From: Hyphomicrobium sp. MC1
GTDB taxonomy: Bacteria > Pseudomonadota > Alphaproteobacteria > Rhizobiales > Hyphomicrobiaceae
Assembly (NCBI RefSeq): GCF_000253295.1
Contig: NC_015717.1
Span: forward strand, 1,426,001 to 1,490,000
Reading direction: 5' to 3'
Length of the DNA stretch: 64,000 nt
Numbering within the stretch: the stretch's first letter is position 1; the number at the start of each line of letters is the position of its first letter. Under the pieces are notes generated by a model, which was not told the origin of the DNA, ran no database searches, and was given only the letters and a program-made list of their open reading frames with translations. Below are positions 18,388 to 27,286 of this stretch, in pieces. The translations under genes and the position numbers were made by a program.

Positions 18388-19845
18388 TCAGTAGAGGCTG
18401 CCAGCGAAGACGCTGCCGCCGTCGGCGAACTTGACGAGGCCAGATCGGCCAACCCTGCAATCGAAGCTCTTCGACAGTTCTGGAAACTTGAGGCTGACGT
18501 GATAGGGCTCGCGCGAGAGGGCGCTCTGCTGGATTGCAGTATTGGACTCGACTGCAGCGAGACCATTCAAGCCGACCACGATGCCATGCAACTCAGGGCC
18601 GCCATCGCGGGGCGTAAACGTCGCCGGTTGGCCGATCGAGAGGCGCTCGTAGGCCGTCTCGCTGACGCTGGCAGTGACGATGGCGCTTCCGCAATCGAGG
18701 AGCTTCATCAAATCCTGTCCGGCATTGACGTGCTCGCCCGGGGCGGTGAGCATTTCCCAGACCCGTCCATTGACGCTGGCGTGAATATCGGCTTTCGCCA
18801 ATTCCGCCTGACGGGCTTGTTCGGCGGCAATCGAAGCGTCTATAGCGGCGAACTGAATTTGACTGCCATCGAGGCGAGCCTGAACGTCGGAAAGTTCAAG
18901 GGAAACTTCCATTTTACGCTGCGCCGATTGCGGTGTGTCGTTATAGCTGTCGCCGACGTAGGTTCCATTTTTTGCGGCATTAAGTTCGACGAGAATGCCC
19001 TTCTTGTGCTCGATTTGCGCCTGGATGGCTTGCTCAGTTACATGAGCTTCGCCCTGGGCCTTATCGAGGAACGCTTGGCTGGCGGCGTCGGTCTTTCGCA
19101 ATGCAGCTGCTCGTTTCAGCGCTTCGGAAGCAACCGCGTATTGGGCCTGTGCCGAAGCGATATTGGCATCTGCTTCCCGTACGCGCTGCTCTAGCTGAGC
19201 GATGCGCCCGAGGCGAAATCGCTCTTGCTGGGCATTGAGTTCTTCCAGGCTGCTGCGAAGCAGATTTTTCTTAGCTTCGAGCGCGCCAATGTTCGTGCGC
19301 AGTTGGTCTCGATCCCGCTGCAGGTTCGTCAGATGTACTGAATCGGCGCGGGTGTTGCGGATCGTCAGGATATTCTGATCGGCGCGAAAAGGACTGCCTA
19401 TATCCGTGCCGTTTTGCGCCATCGTTACTTCACCTTCGATCGGCGCCCTTATCGTGATGATGCGGGCGTTCACGACGGCTTCGGCGCTGGTCGTGGCAAG
19501 AAGGCGCTGAACAGGGAACCATCCGAGCGCGATCGCGACTGCGACGGCAACGAGAGATTTCAGTAGAGTCATCGACCTGACGGCGGGGCGCGACGACAGC
19601 TTCGGAGGCGTGTCAGCGGGTGGCTCAGCATCTGCTGCAGGAGGCGGCGCGGCGTTTGGCGCTTGCCATTCGTTTACGACTGACTCGAGATACGCGAGTT
19701 GAGCGGTTGCCGTAAATTTATCGTCGGCCAGGGTCTCGGCGTCTGTTTGCTCAGCGCTCGGAAGCTCCGGCGGCGGCGGCTGTACGGCGCGGATCTTCGC
19801 GCCGCGGGCAAATGCGGTTCGGCGTTCGACGGGTTGGGAGGACAT
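18388..19845 (-). CDS. HlyD-family membrane-fusion protein partnered with the PilZ glycosyltransferase
   Basis: Protein of 485 residues with a long Pro/Glu-rich cytoplasmic N-terminus, one membrane helix (near residues 125-145), a lipoyl half (IITIRAPIEGEVTMAQNG), a long coiled coil (RDQLRTNIGALEAKKNLLR and on), the second lipoyl half (HASVNGRVWEMLTAPGEHV) and a beta-barrel region. It is the first gene of a two-gene operon with the polysaccharide synthase. The arrangement recalls alginate Alg8-Alg44, where Alg44 combines PilZ and HlyD parts; here PilZ sits on the synthase instead. It probably spans the periplasm to guide the polymer outward. ATG at 19845 chosen over a TTG six codons upstream. 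Confidence 0.85.
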   Translation of the reverse strand: MSSQPVERRTAFARGAKIRAVQPPPPELPSAEQTDAETLADDKFTATAQLAYLESVVNEWQAPNAAPPPAADAEPPADTPPKLSSRPAVRSMTLLKSLVAVAVAIALGWFPVQRLLATTSAEAVVNARIITIRAPIEGEVTMAQNGTDIGSPFRADQNILTIRNTRADSVHLTNLQRDRDQLRTNIGALEAKKNLLRSSLEELNAQQERFRLGRIAQLEQRVREADANIASAQAQYAVASEALKRAAALRKTDAASQAFLDKAQGEAHVTEQAIQAQIEHKKGILVELNAAKNGTYVGDSYNDTPQSAQRKMEVSLELSDVQARLDGSQIQFAAIDASIAAEQARQAELAKADIHASVNGRVWEMLTAPGEHVNAGQDLMKLLDCGSAIVTASVSETAYERLSIGQPATFTPRDGGPELHGIVVGLNGLAAVESNTAIQQSALSREPYHVSLKFPELSKSFDCRVGRSGLVKFADGGSVFAGSLY

Positions 19846-20079
19846 TGGTACCCACGCAAGCAAAATTGTCTGCGTGGAATGTTACATTCGATATATAAAT
19901 TAATAATCGCATATTTTCTAAATTAGATATTAAACCGGCAGTAAAAATGATCCGAATAGAGACGATTTTCTGACCGTATATATGCTTATTTAAGCATGTC
20001 TGTCTTTTGGTCCTGAGAGGATTGACGTATTTGAATCCGGCCTGAAACGACCGGTGAGGCGACTTTTGGGGACGAGTGC

Positions 20080-20577
20080 ATGCTAACGACGCGATACGCG
20101 AAAATTATGATGTGTTTCGTGCTGGGCCTGTTTTGCCTGCTGGTCGCATTCAACAACATCACGGACTACGGAACGAATTATGTGTTTGTGCAGCACGTTC
20201 TAAGCATGGACACGACACCGACTGCCAGCGCTCTCAAGTATCGGGCGATAGCAGAACCGCTGCTTTGGCAGATCGCGTATGCCGCCATCATCACGGCCGA
20301 GGCGTTGACCGGTATTTTGTTCGTTGCGGGGGCGACGGCGTTGTGGCGTGCGCGTCGCGCCTCTGCCGAAACATTCAATGACGCGAAACGCTATGCTGTT
20401 GCTGCGTCCACGCTAGCGTTTCTGATCTGGTTCTTCGGCTTCATGGTGGTGGGCGGCGAGTGGTTTGCGATGTGGGAGTCGCCGGCTTGGAACGGTCAGC
20501 AGGCGGCTTTTCGGTTTTATGTCTCCGTGCTCGCCGTCTTGATCTTCGTGAATCAATCCGATCGCGATCTTCCCTGA
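20080..20577 (+). CDS. DUF2165 small integral membrane protein
   Basis: Protein of 165 residues with four predicted membrane helices and the family's conserved NNITDYGTNYVFVQHVLSMD segment, plus WFFGFMVVGGEWFAMWES near the end. DUF2165 proteins are common in proteobacteria but have no established function. It appears to be a single-gene unit. The 230 bases upstream are notably AT-rich and should hold the promoter. Confidence 0.85.
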   Translation: MLTTRYAKIMMCFVLGLFCLLVAFNNITDYGTNYVFVQHVLSMDTTPTASALKYRAIAEPLLWQIAYAAIITAEALTGILFVAGATALWRARRASAETFNDAKRYAVAASTLAFLIWFFGFMVVGGEWFAMWESPAWNGQQAAFRFYVSVLAVLIFVNQSDRDLP

Positions 20578-20585
20578 AACGTTGC

Positions 20586-20615
20586 CGCGACCGAGGCGGC
20601 GTGGCGTCGGTCGCG
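20586..20615. terminator. Hairpin between convergent genes
   Basis: Perfect eight-base inverted repeat CGCGACCG / CGGTCGCG with a 14-base loop, placed between the stops of the DUF2165 gene and the agmatinase gene. There is no clear U-tract, so termination is only likely. Confidence 0.45.
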
Positions 20616-20623
20616 ACTTGAAC

Positions 20624-21640
20624 TCAGAGCAAGTGTTCGGCGACCCGCGTGAGAAGTTCCTTCTTGCCATGCTTTGCTTTTCGTTCAGCGAGCAGCCCCA
20701 GATAGTGCTGCAGGACGGCTGCGCCTGCGATCGACGTGACGTCGGCGTGGTCGTAGGCTGGGGCAACCTCTACGACATCCGCGCCGACGATGTCGAGATC
20801 GCCTAAGCCGCGTAGGATCATCAGCGCTTCGCGCGATGACAATCCACCGGCGACCGGCGTGCCCGTGCCCGGTGCATACGCCGGGTCGAGGGAGTCGATG
20901 TCGAACGTCACATAGGTCTTGGCGTCGCCGACGCGCGCCGCGATGTGCTTCAGGACGCCGGAGACGCCGAGGTTGGCGACGTCATGCGCGTAAAGGATCT
21001 CGATGCCGCAATCCTCTGGCGCGTGCGTTCTGATGCCGACCTGGATCGAGCGTTCCGGCATGATGATGCCGGCGTGGACTGCGCGCGCTACAAACGAGCC
21101 ATGGTCGATGCGTTCCTCCTCGTCGAACCAAGTATCCTGGTGAGCGTCAAATTGCACCAGCGCCATAGGTCCATGCTTTTCGGCGTGTGCTTTCAGCAGT
21201 GGCCAGGTGACGTAATGATCGCCGCCGATCGACAGGAGCGTCGCACCAGCTTGAACGATCTCTCGCGCCTGGCCTTCGATCTGCGCGGGTACGTCGAAAT
21301 GCCGGCCGTAATCGAGCGAGCAGTCGCCGTAATCGACGACGGCCAGCGTTTCGAACGGGTCGGCGTGGAAGGGGTACTGCGGGTCTCCTTCCAGGATCGC
21401 CGAGGCGCGGCGCACGCCTTGCGGTCCGAAGCGTGCGCCGGGCCGGTTCGAGACAGCGGCGTCGAAGGGGATGCCCCAAACGGCGACGTCGACATTGCGC
21501 AAATCGCGGGACAGCTTGCGGCGCATGAATGACAGCACGCCGCCGTACATCGGTTCGTGCGAGCCGCCCATGATGTTTGGAGCGAAGACGGCCGAGTCGG
21601 TTTCCCTCGGGCGGAGCGGAGCGTGGGACGTTTTCGACAT
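20624..21640 (-). CDS. speB: Agmatinase / ureohydrolase
   Basis: Manganese enzyme of the arginase-agmatinase family that splits a guanidino compound to an amine and urea. It has 338 residues. The metal-binding signatures are intact: GGDHYVTWP, VQFDAHQDTW and TFDIDSLDPAYAPGTGTP. It lies 57 bases after a polyamine-type binding protein gene on the same strand, which supports agmatine or a related guanidino compound as substrate. The urea released would feed the urease locus about 5 kb away (inference). Related guanidinobutyrase or guanidinopropionase cannot be excluded. Confidence 0.88.
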   Translation of the reverse strand: MSKTSHAPLRPRETDSAVFAPNIMGGSHEPMYGGVLSFMRRKLSRDLRNVDVAVWGIPFDAAVSNRPGARFGPQGVRRASAILEGDPQYPFHADPFETLAVVDYGDCSLDYGRHFDVPAQIEGQAREIVQAGATLLSIGGDHYVTWPLLKAHAEKHGPMALVQFDAHQDTWFDEEERIDHGSFVARAVHAGIIMPERSIQVGIRTHAPEDCGIEILYAHDVANLGVSGVLKHIAARVGDAKTYVTFDIDSLDPAYAPGTGTPVAGGLSSREALMILRGLGDLDIVGADVVEVAPAYDHADVTSIAGAAVLQHYLGLLAERKAKHGKKELLTRVAEHLL

Positions 21641-21697
21641 TGTTTCTCTCCTGTCTTGATATGCAGGGTATTGAATACTGGGGCGCTGCTGTCGGCG

Positions 21698-22807
21698 TTA
21701 TTCGCCGGTCATGAAGCGCGTCCAGATGCGATTGATGTCGCGGAGCGATTTCGGATCGCGGGGGCGGGCGGCAAAGAGCTTGGCCATCATGTCCTTGGGC
21801 GGATAGATGTTCGGATCCGACTTGATGTCCGCGGTGACGAACTCCGTCGCGGCGGTGTTCGCGTTCGGATACCAATAGTTGTTAGTGAATGTCGCGATGT
21901 TCTTCGACGCCAGAAGAAAATTGATGAACGCATAAGCGTTCTCGGGATGCGGCGCGTCGGCGGGAAGCGTGATCATGTCAGCGAAGATTTCGGTGCCTTC
22001 TTTCGGGATCGAATAGCGCACCTCGACGCCTTTCTTGGCGTCGGCGGCGCGGCCTGCAGCGATATAAGCGTCGCCACTCCAGCCGAGCGCCAGGCAGACG
22101 TCGCCCTGGGCGAGGTCGTTGATGATTGCGCCGGTTTTGAAGTGACGGATATAGGGGCGAATGGAGTCGAGCAACTTGCTCGCCTTTTCGAGTTCGGCTT
22201 TGTCGGTCGTAAACGGATCGAAGCCGAGATAGTTGAGCGTAATCGACATGACGCCTTCAGGCGAGTCGATCATGGCGATGCCGCAGTCTTGAAATTTCGC
22301 TGCAAGCTCGGGCTTGAAGATAATGTCCAGGCTGTTGACCGGCGCGTTCTTCATGCGCTTCTCGATCAATGCCGGATTATACATGATGCCGGTGGTTCCA
22401 TAAGCGTAGGGCACACCGTATTGATTGCCGGGATCTTCAGTCGCGACGAACTTCATGATGTCGGGATTAAAGTCTTTCAGTACGGCGAGCTTGCTCTTGT
22501 CGAGCTTCTGGAGCGCGCCTGCCTGGATGAGCCGGCCGATTGACGAGGCGGTCGGCAGGACGATGTCGTAACCGGTTTTTCCGGTCAGGACCTTTGTCGT
22601 CATCATTTCCGTCGACTCGAACGTGTCGTAAACGACCTTGTCGTCGGTTTGCTTCTCGAAGTCCTTGATCACGTCCGGCGAGACGTAGTCGTACCAGAAG
22701 TAAATGTTGACGTTCTTGTCTTCGGTCGAAATGGCATTTGCCGCAGGCGAAGCTGCGACCAGAGAAAGTGCAATTGCACAAGATGCGAGCAGGCCGAGCC
22801 GACGCAT
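21698..22807 (-). CDS. PotF/PotD-type polyamine ABC transporter substrate-binding protein
   Basis: Periplasmic binding protein of 369 residues with a signal peptide (LLASCAIALSLVAASPAANA) and the family segments NIYFWYDYVSPDVI, DIVLPTASSIGRLIQAGALQKLD and YGTTGIMYN. It starts at the ATG with GGAGG nine bases upstream; longer in-frame starts would add an unlikely leader. It probably delivers putrescine, spermidine or agmatine to an ABC importer, but the permease and ATPase genes are not beside it. It forms an operon with the agmatinase downstream and is divergent from a LysR regulator gene. Confidence 0.9.
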   Translation of the reverse strand: MRRLGLLASCAIALSLVAASPAANAISTEDKNVNIYFWYDYVSPDVIKDFEKQTDDKVVYDTFESTEMMTTKVLTGKTGYDIVLPTASSIGRLIQAGALQKLDKSKLAVLKDFNPDIMKFVATEDPGNQYGVPYAYGTTGIMYNPALIEKRMKNAPVNSLDIIFKPELAAKFQDCGIAMIDSPEGVMSITLNYLGFDPFTTDKAELEKASKLLDSIRPYIRHFKTGAIINDLAQGDVCLALGWSGDAYIAAGRAADAKKGVEVRYSIPKEGTEIFADMITLPADAPHPENAYAFINFLLASKNIATFTNNYWYPNANTAATEFVTADIKSDPNIYPPKDMMAKLFAARPRDPKSLRDINRIWTRFMTGE

Positions 22808-22943
22808 GACGTCACCCTCCAGAAAAGGTTGAAGACCGGAATTGCGAATGAATGAAGCAAACGATGCGGCTTGCACGTTGCGGCGACAAACGGTATTTCC
22901 TGAGGAATGAGTTGAGTAAAACTCATCTGAAGGCCCGTCTTGC

Positions 22944-23861
22944 ATGCCATTGCCTTCTCTCAACGCGATCCGCGCATTCGAAGCCTCGGCCCGGCTGCTG
23001 AGCTTCAAGGATGCGGCGGAGGAATTGAAGCTCAGCCCATCGGCTGTGAGCCGCCACATCCGTACGCTGGAAGATGCGCTGGGCGTTCCTCTCTTCGAGC
23101 GCGGGTTCCGTCAGGTGCAATTGACGGAAAAGGCCGTGCATTACGCGCGCCGTCTCGGCGAGGCGTTCAAGATCATTCAGGATTCAACAGAAGAAGTGAG
23201 CGCTTACGGTCCGGCGCGGCGGCGCAAGCGCCAGCGGGTGACGCTGTCGATCAATGCGACGTTCATGAACCTATGGCTTGCGGATCGGCTGCCGCAGTTC
23301 CGGGCGCTGCATCCGGAGTGCGAGCTTGAGGTTTCGACACATGACGACGCCGGCAAGGGTGGCAATGCGCGGGCCGATCTGCGCGTGCTTTTTACGAGCG
23401 ACGAGATTGACGATCCGGCGCTGACGCCTCTGCTCAAGCTGATCATCATTCCGGTTTGTGCGCCGTCGCTGACGACCGGCAGAAAGGCGCTCCGAAACCC
23501 GCGCGACCTGGCGAAACATCGTCTGCTTCACGAAAACACGACGGCGTGGTGGGAGGAGTGGATCGTCGGAGAGGGTGCCAAGGGTGTTGATCCCAATACG
23601 GGGGCGATTTTTCACGATCCGTCGCTCGCCATTCGAGAGGCCGTCAATGGCGGTGGCGTTGCGCTTGCCGATAATATCATGGCTGAAGATCTGTTGGCCC
23701 GCGGGCTGCTGGTCGAGCCATTTCGCATTCGGCGGCGCATTCCCAATTGCTACAGTCTTGCCCAGCGATCGGGGGCGTCTTCACATGCCGGGGTCCGTGA
23801 TTTCCGCGCGTGGCTGATCGCTGAGATCGCCCGGCATAAGGCCGTCATGGGGCTCAATTAG
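22944..23861 (+). CDS. LysR-type regulator (GcvA-like)
   Basis: Protein of 305 residues with an N-terminal winged helix-turn-helix (LPSLNAIRAFEASARLLSFK through AVSRHIRTLEDALGVPLFER) and a C-terminal periplasmic-binding-like effector domain typical of the GcvA subgroup. It is transcribed away from the polyamine-binding protein and agmatinase genes, with 136 bases between. The classic LysR arrangement suggests it regulates that operon in response to a polyamine or agmatine (inference). Confidence 0.9.
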   Translation: MPLPSLNAIRAFEASARLLSFKDAAEELKLSPSAVSRHIRTLEDALGVPLFERGFRQVQLTEKAVHYARRLGEAFKIIQDSTEEVSAYGPARRRKRQRVTLSINATFMNLWLADRLPQFRALHPECELEVSTHDDAGKGGNARADLRVLFTSDEIDDPALTPLLKLIIIPVCAPSLTTGRKALRNPRDLAKHRLLHENTTAWWEEWIVGEGAKGVDPNTGAIFHDPSLAIREAVNGGGVALADNIMAEDLLARGLLVEPFRIRRRIPNCYSLAQRSGASSHAGVRDFRAWLIAEIARHKAVMGLN

Positions 23862-24376
23862 GAGCTGTGATTTGATTCCTGGTGGTGGCCGGAGATTTGT
23901 GTGCTCGCTGCACAGCACCAGTGAGACGCACATCTGGACTTAAGTGCACAAGACAAATGCCGGCGCCGAGGTTCTTAGATTCGTAGCGAGCAATACCCGC
24001 AGCTTTTGGGGCTGTCGCAAAACCACCACGGCGTGCTCGGTTTTACTGGATCGGGTATTTTGTCGAGCAGAAAATGAGTGCCCGGACTTTCATCGCGTTT
24101 GATGTGTATTCTTCATGTGCAATGTTAGCTTTTTCATTCAAGCACCTGATGTGAATAAATTTTTCTTCCGTTTTTTCTAGAGTGCCCGGCGTGCCCAAAA
24201 AGCACGCATCCGCTGATCCAATTTCGAGCACGCAAGCTATTGGATTCGTTTCGGAATTTCCGGAAGCGTGACTAGAGTCTTGGAGCTGCAGATTTTCACG
24301 GTGCCGAGTTTGGCACTGCCGTCTGCTTCGAATTTCACGCTTTTGGCTCTCGTCGAATTCCGGGGGGAATTTTCTG
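23862..24376 (+). promoter_or_regulatory. Long upstream region of the porin gene
   Basis: Over 500 bases without a convincing gene, in front of the amide porin and urease genes. AT-rich tracts occur at 24120-24180. The inverted repeat GTGCC-GAGTTT-GGCAC at 24301-24316 is a possible operator. A sigma-54-like TGGCAC...TGC in the same place has one base too many between its two halves. Confidence 0.4.
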
Positions 24377-25495
24377 ATGACACGATCTAGGTGGGGATTG
24401 GCTGCGGCCGTCTGCACGTTGGTTCTCGCAAGCGGTTCGGCCGCTTCTGCAGGAGAGAAATTTCAGCTTTGGGACGATGACTCTTGGATCAGCTTCGGCG
24501 CTGGCATTCGAGGGCAGTACATCTACAACCCGGATGCCAAAAACACCGATGACTTTTCATTGAACAGCGCTCGCATCTACGCCAACGGGCAGTTCACCAA
24601 AATCATTGGCTTTACCTACAACACGGAAATTGATCACGCGCCGGACGACACGTCGGACATTTCTCGCATAAGGACGCTCGACGCGATTTTGCGCCTCGAG
24701 TTTACCCCGTCGTTCAACATCTGGGCAGGCCGCATGCTGGCGCCGAGCGATCGCGCCAACCTTGACGGTCCGTACTATTTGGGAACCTGGGAATATCCGT
24801 TTGTCAGCGCCTACCCCGCGATCTTCGCCGGTCGCGACAACGGCGGCTCCGTTTGGGGCGACATCGGCAAGTTCAAATATGAGCTTGGCGGATTTCAAGG
24901 CTGCACGGCCGGAGACAACAGCTGCAGTACGCCAACTGCGAGTGGGCCGTTGTTCGCGGGCCGTTTGCAGTATGACTTCTGGGACAAGGAGTCTGGCTAC
25001 TACACGTCGAGCGACTACTACGGCGAGAAAGAAATTCTCTCAGTCGCGGTGGTTGGGCAGTATCAAAGCGGCGCGGCAAGCGACGGAACGCACTCCGGCG
25101 ACTTTGGTGGCTTTAACATTGACGCCTTGATGCAGAAGAAAGTTTGGGGCGGTGACGTCTTCACGCTCGAAGGTGCCTATTACGTCTATGATACGAGCGG
25201 CATCGATACATCGCTCCCGACGGGCAATGGCTTGGCGGATGGCACGAGCTACATGCTGCTCACGAGCTATCTCATCAATCAGAAGGTCGGGCCGGGTAAA
25301 TTCCAGCCGGTGTTCCGCTACCAAGAGTTCGACCAGGATCACGGTCCGGACATCAGCGAATATTCGGTGGGTACCAACTACATCATCAAAGGCCACGATG
25401 CGCGCCTGTCCGCTCTCTATTCCCGGCAGAACGTCGACAACGCAGGAGACAGAGATATCGACCGGTTCATAGGCGGTCTGCAGCTTCAGTTCTAA
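24377..25495 (+). CDS. Outer-membrane porin, FmdC-like (short-chain amide/urea)
   Basis: Protein of 372 residues with a signal peptide ending near SAASAGE. The mature protein is rich in alternating aromatic beta-strands, ends in Phe (LQLQF) and contains the OprP/FmdC-like segments (RIYANGQFTKIIGFTYNTEI, WAGRMLAPSDRANLDGPYY). Such trimeric 16-strand porins let small polar nutrients through the outer membrane. The amide operon of Methylophilus methylotrophus includes a porin gene, fmdC, along with formamidase and ABC transporter genes; here the porin sits at the head of a urease/formamidase island. The role in amide or urea entry is inferred from that context. A strong terminator follows. Confidence 0.85.
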   Translation: MTRSRWGLAAAVCTLVLASGSAASAGEKFQLWDDDSWISFGAGIRGQYIYNPDAKNTDDFSLNSARIYANGQFTKIIGFTYNTEIDHAPDDTSDISRIRTLDAILRLEFTPSFNIWAGRMLAPSDRANLDGPYYLGTWEYPFVSAYPAIFAGRDNGGSVWGDIGKFKYELGGFQGCTAGDNSCSTPTASGPLFAGRLQYDFWDKESGYYTSSDYYGEKEILSVAVVGQYQSGAASDGTHSGDFGGFNIDALMQKKVWGGDVFTLEGAYYVYDTSGIDTSLPTGNGLADGTSYMLLTSYLINQKVGPGKFQPVFRYQEFDQDHGPDISEYSVGTNYIIKGHDARLSALYSRQNVDNAGDRDIDRFIGGLQLQF

Positions 25496-25514
25496 GAAAA
25501 CACTTCTGCCACTT

Positions 25515-25572
25515 AGGAGACATGCGCCTTCATCCCTTCTCCCGGGAGGTTCGCATGTCTCCTTTTATTTTT
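25515..25572 (+). terminator. Strong rho-independent terminator after the porin gene
   Basis: Perfect twelve-base stem (AGGAGACATGCG / CGCATGTCTCCT) with a 25-base loop that itself contains CTCCCGGGAG, followed by TTTTATTTTT. It separates the porin transcript from the urease operon. Confidence 0.9.
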
Positions 25573-25805
25573 CTGATGATTTAACGAGAAAGACCCTTCA
25601 TTCATTCTCTGTAAGCCAATCGCGGGACGACCGCCGCCGGTGATTTCTTGTTTGCGAAGCAGGAGGGAAACCGCCATCATCGCCGTCCGCAGGACTTCGA
25701 ATTTGCGCAAGAGTTGAGTGACGGCTTTGTTGCAGTCATCTCTTGCAGTCGTGGAGCGAGGCTTTATCGTGTTATCCGGTGGCCAAGCAGAGTTGCAATC
25801 GCCCG

Positions 25806-26645
25806 ATGTTCGCCAACGCGTTTCAGTCTAGCCTTCCGGCCATCCCCTTTTATGTGCGTGCGAGCGCCGAGGTACGCGGCACGTTCGCGTGCGCCGGGCG
25901 CACGACCAAGCTGATCGATACGTTCGAAACCGGTGGCTTGCGCCTCAGAACTCCCAAGGCCGGAGAATGGTGCGAGGCTGTCGTGTTGAATACCGCTGGT
26001 GGGCTGGCTGGCGGCGATGAAGCGCGGATGAGCTTCGTTGCTGAGAGTAACGCCAACGTCTGTATCACCACACAATCGGCCGAGAAGATCTATCGCGCGG
26101 AGGACAAGCCCGTTGTACTGGCGGCGGACGTTCACGTCGGCGACGGCGCGAACCTCGTATGGATGCCGCAGGAGACGATCCTGTTCGATGGTAGCGGGCT
26201 CGAACGTTCGCTGATGATCGAGATGGCCGAGAATGCCTCCGTTCTTGCGGTTGAAAGCACAGTGTTCGGTCGCGTGGCGCGCGGCGAAAGATTGAGTTCG
26301 GGTGCATTTCGCGATCGCTGGCGTATTCGCCGCGGCGCTGGGCTGGTATTCGCCGAAGACGTCCGACTAGCCGGCGCGATTTCAGAAATTGCGGCTAAGG
26401 CAGCGGTCGGTAATGGCGCGTGTGCGATCGCTACTCTCGCGTTTCTATCGCCGGACGCCGAAGAGTGTTTGCCGATCGTACGATCCGTTGTCGAGACCGA
26501 CAGTGTCGATGGCGGCGCCAGCGCCTGGAACGGCATGCTGATCGTCCGTCTCGCCGGTCGCGATCCGTTCGATGTCCGAGCCGTCGTCACGGCGGTTTTG
26601 CGGCGGTTGTCGCGAATTCCGTTGCCACGTGTCTGGTCGATTTAG
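25806..26645 (+). CDS. ureD: Urease accessory protein UreD
   Basis: Part of the UreD-UreF-UreG chaperone complex that inserts nickel into apo-urease. The protein has 279 residues and the family segments AEVRGTFACAGRTTKL, VVLNTAGGLAGGD, TTQSAEKIYRAED and WMPQETILFDGS. The ATG used has no strong ribosome-binding site. The frame continues upstream to a TTG at 25743, so the N-terminus could be up to 21 residues longer. It is the first gene of the ureD-ureAB-ureC-ureE-ureF-ureG operon. Confidence 0.9.
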   Translation: MFANAFQSSLPAIPFYVRASAEVRGTFACAGRTTKLIDTFETGGLRLRTPKAGEWCEAVVLNTAGGLAGGDEARMSFVAESNANVCITTQSAEKIYRAEDKPVVLAADVHVGDGANLVWMPQETILFDGSGLERSLMIEMAENASVLAVESTVFGRVARGERLSSGAFRDRWRIRRGAGLVFAEDVRLAGAISEIAAKAAVGNGACAIATLAFLSPDAEECLPIVRSVVETDSVDGGASAWNGMLIVRLAGRDPFDVRAVVTAVLRRLSRIPLPRVWSI

Positions 26646-26659
26646 CTTAAGAGGGCCGA

Positions 26660-27286
26660 ATGCTTCTAACTCCGCGAGAGAAAGACAAGCTGCTGATCGC
26701 GATGGCTGCGGATGTGGCGCGGCGCAGGCTCGCGCGCGGCGTCAAGCTCAATTATCCGGAAGCGATCGCGCTGATCACCGATGCAGTGGTGGAGGGCGCA
26801 CGCGACGGCCGGTCGGTTGCTGAGCTGATGCAACAAGGTGCGCGTGTACTGACGCGCGATCAGGTGATGGACGGCATAGCGGAGATGATCGAAGACGTGC
26901 AGGTCGAGGCGACGTTTCCGGATGGAACGAAGCTCGTCACCGTCCATCAACCGATCCGGGGCGGCAGCGATGCGACGACGATCATCGCGGGCGAATTCAT
27001 TACACCCGATGGCGACATTGAACTCAACGTGGGCGCGTCTACGGTGACGCTGAAAGTTGCGAACACAGGTGACCGCCCGATTCAGGTTGGCAGCCATTAT
27101 CATTTCTTCGAAACCAATCCGGCGCTCGAATTCGAACGCGAGAAGGCGCGCGGCATGCGCCTCGATATCGCTTCCGGTACGGCCGTGCGTTTCGAGCCGG
27201 GACAGACGCGGGAAGTAACGCTGGTTCCCTATTCGGGAGCCCGAACGGTTTATGGATTCCGCCAAGACGTGATGGGAAAACTCTGA
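26660..27286 (+). CDS. ureAB: Fused urease gamma-beta subunit (UreA-UreB)
   Basis: One chain of 208 residues joining two normally separate small urease subunits. Residues 1-100 match the gamma subunit (LTPREKDKLLIAMAADVARR, RDQVMDGIAEMIEDVQVEATFPDGTK). Residues 105-208 match the beta subunit (GEFITPDGDIELN, VGSHYHFFETNPAL, ARGMRLDIASGTAVRFEPG). Helicobacter UreA is a known gamma-beta fusion; this one is shorter and keeps little extra linker. The frame is continuous, so it is a true fusion. Its stop TGA shares one base with the ureC ATG. Confidence 0.95.
   Translation: MLLTPREKDKLLIAMAADVARRRLARGVKLNYPEAIALITDAVVEGARDGRSVAELMQQGARVLTRDQVMDGIAEMIEDVQVEATFPDGTKLVTVHQPIRGGSDATTIIAGEFITPDGDIELNVGASTVTLKVANTGDRPIQVGSHYHFFETNPALEFEREKARGMRLDIASGTAVRFEPGQTREVTLVPYSGARTVYGFRQDVMGKL

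Noticed and set aside
18376..19194. Plus-strand frame opposite the HlyD gene
   Set aside because: Composition is that of an antisense frame; the HlyD domains on the other strand are clear.
24301..24330. Sigma-54-like -24/-12 promoter (TGGCAC ... TGC) before the porin gene
   Set aside because: There are eleven bases between the GG and GC elements where ten are needed, and the -12 element is poor.
24043..24417. 124-codon minus-strand frame overlapping the start of the porin gene
   Set aside because: No ribosome-binding site, unusual composition, and it would run through the porin promoter and start.
25743..25805. Longer ureD start at TTG 25743
   Set aside because: No Shine-Dalgarno sequence at a suitable distance and the added residues do not resemble UreD; the ATG at 25806 fits the family better, though its own site is weak.
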